DNA of 11,451 nt from SIG588 sp045533175. GTDB lineage: Bacteria > Bacillota > Clostridia > Oscillospirales > Acutalibacteraceae. Under the pieces are notes generated by a model, which searched no databases, was not told the origin of the DNA, and worked only from the letters and a program-made list of their open reading frames with translations. Position numbers and translations under genes: made by a program. This document shows positions 1 to 6,508 of this stretch, one piece after another. Positions within the stretch are counted from its first letter, which is position 1; each line of letters starts with the position of its first letter. The stretch lies in the NCBI GenBank assembly GCA_045533175.1, contig JAZSHJ010000085.1, positions 1 through 11,451 on the forward strand. Reading direction: 5' to 3'.

Positions 1-531
<531 letters not shown>

Positions 532-604
532 TTTGGTATGTCCTCCTTTAAGGATAAAGTAATACAAACTTTGCGCACCCGTTTTACAAGGTACACCACA
601 GTGT

Positions 605-633
605 ATAATAGCATAAACGCCCGCGATTGTAAA
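605..633 (-). promoter_or_regulatory. Sigma-A type promoter of nifJ
   Basis: Read on the minus strand, a -35 box TTTACA (628-633) and a -10 box TATTAT (605-610) are separated by exactly 17 bp. The predicted start lies near 598, which leaves a leader of roughly 65 nt before the nifJ ATG. A short dyad, TACAC-4 nt-GTGTA (592-605), abuts the -10 box and covers the predicted start site; it could be an operator but is short enough to be chance. Confidence 0.75.
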
Positions 634-715
634 GGGTGAAAACACGTTTTTCGGCGGAAATATTTAAAAATTGGGGGAATTTTTAGAAACGCAGAAAATA
701 ACTGTGCAATTTTGT

Positions 716-744
716 TTGACTTTTTAAGAAAAATACGCTATACT
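716..744 (+). promoter_or_regulatory. Sigma-A type promoter of serS
   Basis: TTGACT (716-721) and TATACT (739-744) are spaced by 17 bp, close to the consensus. Transcription should begin near 751, giving a leader of only about 40 nt before serS. That is too short for a T-box riboswitch, which many Firmicutes use ahead of aminoacyl-tRNA synthetase genes. Confidence 0.82.
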
Positions 745-792
745 GCATTCTGTATATATGTACCCGCATTGTGAAAGGACGGCGTTACCCCT

Positions 793-2088
793 ATGTTGGA
801 CATCAAATTTGTACGGGAAAATCCCGAATTGGTGAAGGAAAACATCCGCAAAAAATTCAAGGAAGCAAAGTTGCCGCTGGTGGATGAAGTGTGCGCGCTG
901 TATGATGAAAAGCGTGCCGCCAACACCCGCGCAAACGAACTGCGCGCCAACCGTAACCGCGTGAGCAAAGAGATCGGCGGCTTGATGGCACAGGGCAAGC
1001 GCGAAGAAGCGGAAGAAAAAAAGCGTTTGGTGAACGAACAGGCGGAAGAATTGAAGGCTCTGGAAGCACAGGAAACCGCGTTGGAAGAAAAACTCACCGC
1101 CTCGCTGATGAAGATCCCGAACATCATTGATCCCTCGGTGCCGATCGGTAAGAACGATGAAGAAAACGTGGAAGTGGAATGCTTCGGCGAAAAAACGGTG
1201 CCGAATTTCGAGATTCCCTATCACACCGACATTATGGCGCTGTTCAACGGCATCGATAAAGAAGCTGCGGGCCGCGTGGCGGGCGAAGGGTTCTACTATT
1301 TGATGGGGGATGTCGCCCGCTTGCACAGCGCGGTGTTGTCCTATGCCCGCGATTTTATGATCGACAAAGGCTTCACTTATTGCATTCCGCCGTTTATGAT
1401 CCGCAGCAATGTGGTGTCCGGCGTGATGAGTTTTGAAGAGATGGATGCCATGATGTACAAGATCGAAGGCGAAGACCTCTACCTCATCGGTACGAGCGAG
1501 CACTCCATGATCGGCAAATTCATCGACACCATCACTCCCGAAGACACCTTGCCGCTGACCTTGACAAGTTATTCTCCCTGTTTCCGTAAAGAAAAGGGTG
1601 CTCACGGCATTGAAGAGCGTGGCATCTACCGTAACCATCAGTCCGAGAAACAGGAGATGATCGTCATCTGCCGTCCCGAAGAGAGCATGGATTGGTTCCA
1701 CAAAATGTGGAGTTACAGCGTGGAGCTGTTCCGTTCGCTGGATATCCCCGTGCGCACGCTGGAATGCTGCTCGGGCGACTTGGCAGACTTGAAAGTCAAA
1801 TCCTACGACGTGGAGGCGTGGTCGCCGAAACAGCAGAAATATTTTGAGGTTTGCTCTTGCTCGAATCTGGGCGACGCGCAAGCGCGCCGTTTGGGCATTC
1901 GTGTGAAGGGTGCAGACGGGCAGAAATATCTGGCCCACACGCTGAACAACACGGTGGTGGCGCCCCCGCGCATGCTCATTGCGTTGCTCGAAAACAACCT
2001 GTCGTTCGACGGCGAGCGTTATACCCTGCGCATTCCGAAAGCTCTGCAACCCTACATGGGCGGCAAAGAGCAGATCGTATCCAAGTAA
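793..2088 (+). CDS. serS: Seryl-tRNA synthetase
   Basis: This cytoplasmic class II synthetase charges tRNA-Ser with serine using ATP. Its 431 residues are a normal length for bacterial SerRS (about 420-430). Residues 1-105 form the N-terminal tRNA-binding arm, opening with MLDIKFVRENPELV and continuing as a charged helical hairpin. The catalytic core follows, with motif 1 near PPFMIRSNVVSG (199-210), motif 2 as FRKEKGAHGIEERGIYRNHQ (264-283), the serine-site segment FEVCSCSNLGDAQARR (351-366) and motif 3 near LNNTVVAPPRMLIALLEN (384-401). Two segments differ from the textbook bacterial pattern: TSEHS (234-238) where TAEV is usual, and NNTVVAPPR where NGSGLAxxR is usual. I take this as a variant subtype and not a broken enzyme. 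The ATG is preceded by AAAGGA (774-779) at a rather long 13-base spacing. The CNNM gene follows 55 bp downstream with no clear terminator between, so the two are probably cotranscribed. Confidence 0.96.
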   Translation: MLDIKFVRENPELVKENIRKKFKEAKLPLVDEVCALYDEKRAANTRANELRANRNRVSKEIGGLMAQGKREEAEEKKRLVNEQAEELKALEAQETALEEKLTASLMKIPNIIDPSVPIGKNDEENVEVECFGEKTVPNFEIPYHTDIMALFNGIDKEAAGRVAGEGFYYLMGDVARLHSAVLSYARDFMIDKGFTYCIPPFMIRSNVVSGVMSFEEMDAMMYKIEGEDLYLIGTSEHSMIGKFIDTITPEDTLPLTLTSYSPCFRKEKGAHGIEERGIYRNHQSEKQEMIVICRPEESMDWFHKMWSYSVELFRSLDIPVRTLECCSGDLADLKVKSYDVEAWSPKQQKYFEVCSCSNLGDAQARRLGIRVKGADGQKYLAHTLNNTVVAPPRMLIALLENNLSFDGERYTLRIPKALQPYMGGKEQIVSK

Positions 2089-2143
2089 GCAATGTCCTTT
2101 GCGGCATTCTTAAATATCTAATTGAAAAGGAGTTCCAATTATC

Positions 2144-3535
2144 ATGGATGACCCCGGGCCTACGGGAGCTTTGCTTCTGCATTTCGTGTTGCTGCTTGTG
2201 CTGATTTTGATCAACGCATTCTTTGCGGCATCCGAAATGGCCATCATTACACTCAACGATAACAAAATCCAAAAAATGGCGGAAGACGGCCACAAGAAAG
2301 CAAAAAAAGTGCTGAAGTTGACGGCTGATTCCTCTCATTTCCTGGCCACCATTCAGGTGGGCATCACTTTTGCAGGGTTCTTGACTTCTGCTTCGGCCGC
2401 CAACACCTTGTCCGAACCGCTGGCCGACTGGTTCATCGGTCTTGTCAGAGGTGCCGCACCCTATGCCGCGGTGGTGGAAACCGTCGCGTTGGTGGTGGTC
2501 ACCCTGCTTGTGTCCTTCTTCTCGTTGGTGCTGGGCGAACTGGTGCCCAAGCGCATTGCCATGCAGAAGGCTGAACCGATCGCATTTGCGACGGTGGGCG
2601 TTTTGCGGGTGATCGCCAAGCTGACGCGTCCGCTTGTGTGGTTGCTGTCGGTTTCCACCAACCTGATCGTGCGGCTGTTCGGCATGGATCCCCACGCCGA
2701 TGAAGAGCATGTCACCGAAGAAGAGATCCGTATGTTGGTGGACGTGGGCGAAGAAAAAGGCGTTATTGAAGAAACGCAAAAAGAGATGATCAACAACATC
2801 TTTGAGTTTGATGACATCATCGCCGAAGAGATCATGACACCTCGCGTGGACGTGGAAGCATTGGAAGTGAACACCTCCATTGAAGATGCCCTTGCCATCG
2901 GCGTGGAAACGGGCTATTCCCGCTTGCCGATCTACGAAGAGGATATCGACCACACCATCGGCGTGTTGTACATGAAAGATCTTCTTCCCTACGTGGGCAA
3001 GTTGATTCCCGAGATGCTCTCGCTTCGCGATTTCGTGCGCCCCACCTTCTTTACTCCCGGCACCAAGCGCGGCGGCGCGCTGTTTGCCGAAATGACCGAA
3101 AAGCACATTCAGCTCGCTTGTGTGGTGGATGAATACGGTGGTTTTGCGGGTATTGTGACGGTGGAAGACCTGCTGGAATCCATCGTGGGCAATATGCAGG
3201 ACGAATACGACAACGAAGAAGAAGAGATCACCCAGCTGGACGAAAACGTCTTTGATGTGGACGGTTTCTGCTCCATCGAAGAAGTCACCGAACTGCTCGG
3301 TGTGGAGTTGCCCGAAGGCGACTACGAAACGCTGGCCGGCTTTATGTTGGATCAACTGGGCCGCATCCCCGAAGAGGATGAACATCCCGTGGTGGAATAC
3401 GATCGCTTGACTCTCACCGTTATGGCGATGGACGATCGCGCAATCGACCGCGTGCACATTGAAGTGGCGCCCCTCCCCCCCGAAGAGGATGACGATGACG
3501 AGGACAAAAAGCGCAAAACCAAAGACGACGAATAA
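2144..3535 (+). CDS. CNNM/HlyC-CorC family membrane protein with CBS pair
   Basis: This is a 463-residue integral membrane protein of the family annotated variously as hemolysin C, CorC or CNNM. Members are linked to magnesium or other divalent cation efflux and to magnesium-dependent stress tolerance. The DUF21/CNNM transmembrane domain spans about residues 1-185, with hydrophobic segments near 8-30, 67-85, 107-130 and 147-172 and the family motif GELVPKRIA at 131-139. A CBS pair follows at roughly 230-350 (MTPRVDVEAL, YSRLPIYEEDIDHTIGVLY, VVDEYGGFAGIVTVEDLLESIVG). The small CorC-type C-terminal domain is at about 365-442, then an acidic then basic tail (EEDDDDEDKKRKTKDDE). The start is set by AAGGAG (2127-2132) 11 bases upstream. 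It is probably the second gene of the serS unit and is followed directly by a terminator. The substrate cannot be fixed from sequence. Confidence 0.93.
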   Translation: MDDPGPTGALLLHFVLLLVLILINAFFAASEMAIITLNDNKIQKMAEDGHKKAKKVLKLTADSSHFLATIQVGITFAGFLTSASAANTLSEPLADWFIGLVRGAAPYAAVVETVALVVVTLLVSFFSLVLGELVPKRIAMQKAEPIAFATVGVLRVIAKLTRPLVWLLSVSTNLIVRLFGMDPHADEEHVTEEEIRMLVDVGEEKGVIEETQKEMINNIFEFDDIIAEEIMTPRVDVEALEVNTSIEDALAIGVETGYSRLPIYEEDIDHTIGVLYMKDLLPYVGKLIPEMLSLRDFVRPTFFTPGTKRGGALFAEMTEKHIQLACVVDEYGGFAGIVTVEDLLESIVGNMQDEYDNEEEEITQLDENVFDVDGFCSIEEVTELLGVELPEGDYETLAGFMLDQLGRIPEEDEHPVVEYDRLTLTVMAMDDRAIDRVHIEVAPLPPEEDDDDEDKKRKTKDDE

Positions 3536-3540
3536 CGATG

Positions 3541-3569
3541 AAAAGCCACCCGTAAAACGGGTGGCTTTT
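3541..3569 (+). terminator. Intrinsic terminator after the CNNM gene
   Basis: A perfect 13 bp inverted repeat, AAAAGCCACCCGT (3541-3553) and ACGGGTGGCTTTT (3557-3569), encloses a 3 nt loop and ends in a T-rich run. It begins five bases after the CNNM stop codon. The A-rich left arm means it can also act in the leftward direction. Confidence 0.9.
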
Positions 3570-3819
3570 CTTATGCGGCAACGCCCTTTGTTCCTCGCCA
3601 CGCTCGACAGATCTCCTGACAAGGGGTGGTTACAGGAGATGCTGGATGTGATGTCACTTGCGATTCGTGTGGCAGAAAACAGCAGATTGCCACACACATT
3701 GACGGGATTCCGAAGGGGCAGGCAGACCCTTTGGCCGTTCGGGAGGGGTGTGGGGTCACTCTCCCTCATCACCGCAGGCTTTACCGAATCACGCGTCTGA
3801 CACGTAGTTTTGCTTATAC
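3570..3819. other. Non-coding convergent spacer with a run of hairpins
   Basis: No convincing gene is present: the possible reading frames on either strand lack a ribosome binding site and resemble nothing I know. The stretch is unusually rich in stems. ATCTCCTG/CAGGAGAT pairs at 3611-3640 (8 bp), GTGTGGCA/TGCCACAC at 3667-3695 (8 bp), CCGAAGGG/CCCTTTGG at 3710-3734 (8 bp with one G-U if transcribed rightward), and GGGAG/CTCCC at 3741-3765 (5 bp). It lies between two opposing terminators. It could be a structured RNA or an intergenic repeat element. I see no clear promoter and match it to no known RNA family. Confidence 0.4.
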
Positions 3820-3858
3820 AAAAAGACGGCCGTGACCGAAGTCACAGCCGCCTTTTTT
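3820..3858 (-). terminator. Intrinsic terminator after ymdB, UUCG tetraloop
   Basis: On the minus strand a 12 bp stem (3841-3852 with 3825-3836) closes on a C(UUCG)G loop, an exceptionally stable RNA tetraloop, and is followed by five T residues (3820-3824). Two positions that would be A-C mismatches in a rightward transcript become G-U pairs in the leftward transcript. The element is therefore best matched to terminating ymdB, although a T run on the other side (3853-3858) may also let it work rightward. Confidence 0.9.
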
Positions 3859-3863
3859 CTTGT

Positions 3864-4634
3864 TTATCGTACCGCCAGTCGCTGTACCGCGGTGGTGCGG
3901 CCGGTCTTATCGTCCAACGTGAACAGCACCGCCTGCAATTCACACGTTCCTTCCGCCGCCGCAAACCGCACGGGAAGTTTGCCGTGCATTTTGGCAATGG
4001 AGAGTTCGGGTTTAATGCCCAGCACCGATTCCACAGGGCCGGTCATACCCACATCGGTGATGTACCCCGTGCCGGCGGGCAAGATCTGTTCATCCGCCGT
4101 GGGCACGTGGGTATGTGTGCCAAACAAAGCGGATACCCGTCCGTCTGCGTAATAGGCCAACGCCTTTTTCTCCGCTGTGGCCTCCGCGTGGAAGTCTACC
4201 ACGCAGAATTTCGGATTGCCCGCTTCACGAAGCAGGGCGTCGAGCGTATCGAACGGACAGGCCATCGGCTCCATAAAAGCGGTGCCGATCAAATTGATTA
4301 CCGTCACTTGATACCGTCCGCGATCCACCGTGTACACACCCGCACCGGGGGCGGTGGCGGGATAATTTGCGGGACGCAACAGCCACGGCTCTTCCTCCAA
4401 AAGCGGATAAAACTCATAACGGCGGAAGGTGTGGTTGCCGCCCGTGATAACATCCGCCCCGCTGTTCTTCAGCGATTTAGCCGCCGCGGGGGTGATGCCG
4501 TTGCCGTCGGCGGCGTTTTCGCCGTTGACAATGCATACATCCACCGCATATTGCCGTTTGAGTGCGGGAAGTACCCGCCGCAGGTGTTCGCACCCGCGTG
4601 TGCCCACCACGTCACCCACGCACAAAATATTCAT
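3864..4634 (-). CDS. ymdB: YmdB family metallophosphoesterase (TIGR00282)
   Basis: The 256-residue protein belongs to the YmdB metallophosphoesterases. The Bacillus subtilis homologue hydrolyses 2',3'-cyclic AMP and affects biofilm and motility gene expression. All metal-site motifs are present: GDVVG with Asp8, NGENAA with Glu39-Asn40, GNHT with Asn67-His68, DFHAEAT with His149, and GTHTHVPTADEQ with His174 and His176, followed by GYITDVGMTG. The length is close to the usual ~260-265. The ATG (4632-4634) is preceded by a GGAGAGGAAG stretch; the ATG just upstream leads to an immediate TGA and cannot be the start. It is the downstream gene of a leftward rny-ymdB pair, the order known from Bacillus (ymdA-ymdB), so a shared role in RNA turnover is likely. 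With only about 27 bp between the intercistronic hairpin and the start codon there is no room for a private promoter; expression probably needs read-through or a promoter inside rny. Confidence 0.94.
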   Translation of the reverse strand: MNILCVGDVVGTRGCEHLRRVLPALKRQYAVDVCIVNGENAADGNGITPAAAKSLKNSGADVITGGNHTFRRYEFYPLLEEEPWLLRPANYPATAPGAGVYTVDRGRYQVTVINLIGTAFMEPMACPFDTLDALLREAGNPKFCVVDFHAEATAEKKALAYYADGRVSALFGTHTHVPTADEQILPAGTGYITDVGMTGPVESVLGIKPELSIAKMHGKLPVRFAAAEGTCELQAVLFTLDDKTGRTTAVQRLAVR

Positions 4635-4655
4635 TGCATACGCTTCCTCTCCGTG

Positions 4656-4686
4656 AATAAAGCGGGCGCGGAATATCCGCGCCCGC
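4656..4686 (-). terminator. GC-rich intercistronic hairpin between rny and ymdB
   Basis: A perfect 11 bp stem, GCGGGCGCGGA paired with TCCGCGCCCGC, with a 3 nt loop lies ten bases after the rny stop. In the leftward transcript it is followed by TTTATT, an interrupted T run. It could be a leaky terminator that lowers ymdB relative to rny, or a stem that protects the rny 3' end after processing. Confidence 0.65.
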
Positions 4687-4695
4687 CGTTTTGGT

Positions 4696-6267
4696 TTATT
4701 TCGCGTAATCTACCGCGCGGTTTTCGCGGATGAGGTTGACCTTGATCTGACCGGGATAATCCATGTTATCCTCGATCTTCTGCGCAATATCACGCGCAAG
4801 CAAGGTCATCTGATCGTCGCTGATCACGTCCGGCTTCACCAGAATACGCACTTCGCGGCCCGCCTGAATGGCAAAAGAACGCTCCACGCCGTTGAACTCG
4901 TTTGCGAGTTCTTCCAGCTTTTCCAAACGCTTGATGTAATTTTCCAAATTCTCGCGGCGGGCACCCGGACGAGCTGCGGAAATCGCATCCGCCGCCTGCA
5001 CCAAGCACGCCACGATGGTCGCGGCTTCCACGTCGCCGTGGTGTGCCTGAATGGCATGCACCACCGCTTCGCTTTCTTTGTACTTGCGGGCGATATCCAC
5101 ACCGATCTCCACGTGCGAGCCTTCGATCTCGTGGTCCACCGCTTTGCCGATGTCGTGAAGCAGACCTGCGCGGCGCGCCACCGCAGGATCAATGCCCAAC
5201 TCGCTTGCCATAATGCCCGCGAGGAAAGCCACTTCCATCGAGTGGTTCAGCACGTTCTGGCCGTAACTGGTGCGATAACGCAGACGGCCGAGCAGACGCA
5301 TCACTTCGGGATGAATGCCGTGCAAGCCGGTTTCCAATACCGCGCGTTCGCCTTCGGACTTGATGGTGGCTTCCACCTCACGGCGAGATTTGTCCACCAT
5401 TTCCTCGCTGCGGGCGGGATGAATGCGACCATCCGAGATCAAGCGCTCGAGCGACAGACGCGCAATTTCACGGCGCACCGGATCAAAGCAAGACAGCGTG
5501 ATGGCTTCGGGCGTATCGTCAATGATGAGATCGCAACCCGTAAGGGTTTCGATCGCACGGATGTTGCGGCCTTCACGACCGATGATACGGCCCTTCATTT
5601 CGTCGTTCGGCAACGGCACCACCGAAACGGTGGCTTCGGTCACCTGATCCGCCGCCACGCGCTGAATGGCATGAGAGATCATGTTGCGCGCACGACTGTC
5701 CGCTTCGTCCTTCAACTGTGCTTCGATGTCCGCGATACGTAACGCTTTTTCGTGTGTCAACTCATCGGTGAGGGTGTTGAGCAGATATTCTTTGGCCTGT
5801 TCGGCGGTGTAGCCGGAAATACGCTCCAACATTTCGAACTGGCTTCGTTTGATATTTTCCACATCCTCAAGGCGCGCTTCCACTTCCTTTGTGCGCGCGG
5901 CGATCTGCTCCTCCTTCTTTTCGTAATTCTCGATCTTGCGGTCGAGTGCCTCTTCCTTCTGCTGCAAACGGTTTTCCTGCCGCTGAATATCCTTGCGGCG
6001 TTCCTTCATCTCGTGTTCCGCTTCGCTGCGCAGACGATGCACTTCGTCCTTAGCCTCCAACACAGCCTCTTTCTTCTTTGCTTCCGCTGTGAGGTTGGCT
6101 TCTTTGATAATGCGTTCGGATTCCTGCTCGGCCGAACCGATCAGGGCTTCCGCTGTACGCTTGCGACTTTGCACACCGCTTTTGAACGCGATGACAGCCG
6201 CTGTGACGGAGCCGACGGCCAAGCCGCCGACACCGGATACGATCATCCAAATCATGTTCATATCCAT
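4696..6267 (-). CDS. rny: Ribonuclease Y
   Basis: RNase Y is the membrane-anchored endoribonuclease that starts much mRNA decay in Bacillota. With the start chosen here the protein has 523 residues, the usual ~520. Domains in order are an N-terminal transmembrane helix (about 5-28), a long charged coiled coil (about 35-200), a KH RNA-binding domain with GRIIGREGRNIRAIE (226-240), an HD phosphohydrolase domain with the metal-binding HD at His371-Asp372 (LLHDIGKAVDHE), and a conserved C-terminal domain ending VNLIRENRAVDYAK. The open frame extends four codons upstream to a GTG, but that GTG overlaps the AGGAGG (6279-6284), so the ATG at 6265-6267, 11 bases downstream, is the likely start. A further ATG at 6259-6261 is possible. 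It is first in the unit with ymdB and has a leader of roughly 125 nt. Confidence 0.97.
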   Translation of the reverse strand: MDMNMIWMIVSGVGGLAVGSVTAAVIAFKSGVQSRKRTAEALIGSAEQESERIIKEANLTAEAKKKEAVLEAKDEVHRLRSEAEHEMKERRKDIQRQENRLQQKEEALDRKIENYEKKEEQIAARTKEVEARLEDVENIKRSQFEMLERISGYTAEQAKEYLLNTLTDELTHEKALRIADIEAQLKDEADSRARNMISHAIQRVAADQVTEATVSVVPLPNDEMKGRIIGREGRNIRAIETLTGCDLIIDDTPEAITLSCFDPVRREIARLSLERLISDGRIHPARSEEMVDKSRREVEATIKSEGERAVLETGLHGIHPEVMRLLGRLRYRTSYGQNVLNHSMEVAFLAGIMASELGIDPAVARRAGLLHDIGKAVDHEIEGSHVEIGVDIARKYKESEAVVHAIQAHHGDVEAATIVACLVQAADAISAARPGARRENLENYIKRLEKLEELANEFNGVERSFAIQAGREVRILVKPDVISDDQMTLLARDIAQKIEDNMDYPGQIKVNLIRENRAVDYAK

Positions 6268-6278
6268 GAAACCTTGCA

Positions 6279-6284
6279 CCTCCT
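6279..6284 (-). promoter_or_regulatory. Ribosome binding site that fixes the rny start
   Basis: AGGAGG on the minus strand overlaps the first base of the upstream in-frame GTG (6277-6279), which excludes that codon, and sits 11 bases before the ATG at 6265-6267. Confidence 0.85.
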
Positions 6285-6380
6285 GAATACAAATTCGGTA
6301 ATATGTTTATACGTACGAAAGCACCACAAACTTGTGTTGCTCGAATATGCTCATACCGATGACAGCACCGCCCATCATGG

Positions 6381-6405
6381 TAAGATATACCCAAGGTATA
6401 TATTA
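6381..6405. promoter_or_regulatory. Imperfect dyad over the rny -10 box and start site
   Basis: TAAGATATACC (6381-6391) and GGTATATATTA (6395-6405) are inverted repeats matching at 10 of 11 positions with a 3 bp centre. The right arm contains the -10 box and the centre lies at the predicted transcription start near 6393. This placement suits a repressor operator, or a short hairpin at the 5' end of the mRNA. No known operator consensus is recognised. Confidence 0.4.
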
Positions 6406-6428
6406 CACCCTTATATGGCGATTGTCAA
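6400..6428 (-). promoter_or_regulatory. Sigma-A type promoter of rny
   Basis: On the minus strand a consensus TTGACA (6423-6428) is followed after 17 bp by TAATAT (6400-6405). The predicted start near 6393 gives a leader of about 125 nt to the rny ATG. Confidence 0.82.
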
Positions 6429-6461
6429 GATGCAAGGCGGTCTTTTTTGTCCAAAAATTCC

Positions 6462-6483
6462 AAAAAACCGATCGGTTATCGGT
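6462..6483 (-). terminator. Probable weak terminator after the GH110 gene
   Basis: On the minus strand ACCGAT pairs with ATCGGT across a 5 nt loop, followed by six or more T residues, about 26 bases after the stop codon of the glycosidase. The 6 bp stem is modest. The rny promoter begins about 35 bp further on. Confidence 0.6.
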
Positions 6484-6508
6484 GAGTTTTACCAGTTTTC
6501 GGCACAAC

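Noticed and set aside
724..2049. 441-codon minus-strand open frame opposite serS
   Set aside because: It runs antisense to a certain serS, is rich in His, Phe and Arg, and has no ribosome binding site or family resemblance. It is a shadow of codon bias.
3571..3759. Small minus-strand frame (62 codons) in the convergent spacer
   Set aside because: It has no ribosome binding site and no family resemblance, and lies beyond the ymdB terminator.
1976..3772. 598-codon minus-strand open frame opposite the CNNM gene
   Set aside because: It crosses the terminator and the hairpin spacer, overlaps a clear CNNM gene antisense and resembles no protein.
3573..3800. Small plus-strand frame (75 codons) in the convergent spacer
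   Set aside because: It has no ribosome binding site, begins in the tail of the CNNM terminator and overlaps several hairpins. The composition looks non-coding.
3570..3819. tRNA, SRP RNA, RNase P RNA or tmRNA in the spacer
   Set aside because: I looked for their conserved segments and found none.
6268..6279. GTG start for RNase Y four codons upstream
   Set aside because: The GTG overlaps the AGGAGG itself, so it cannot be served by it.
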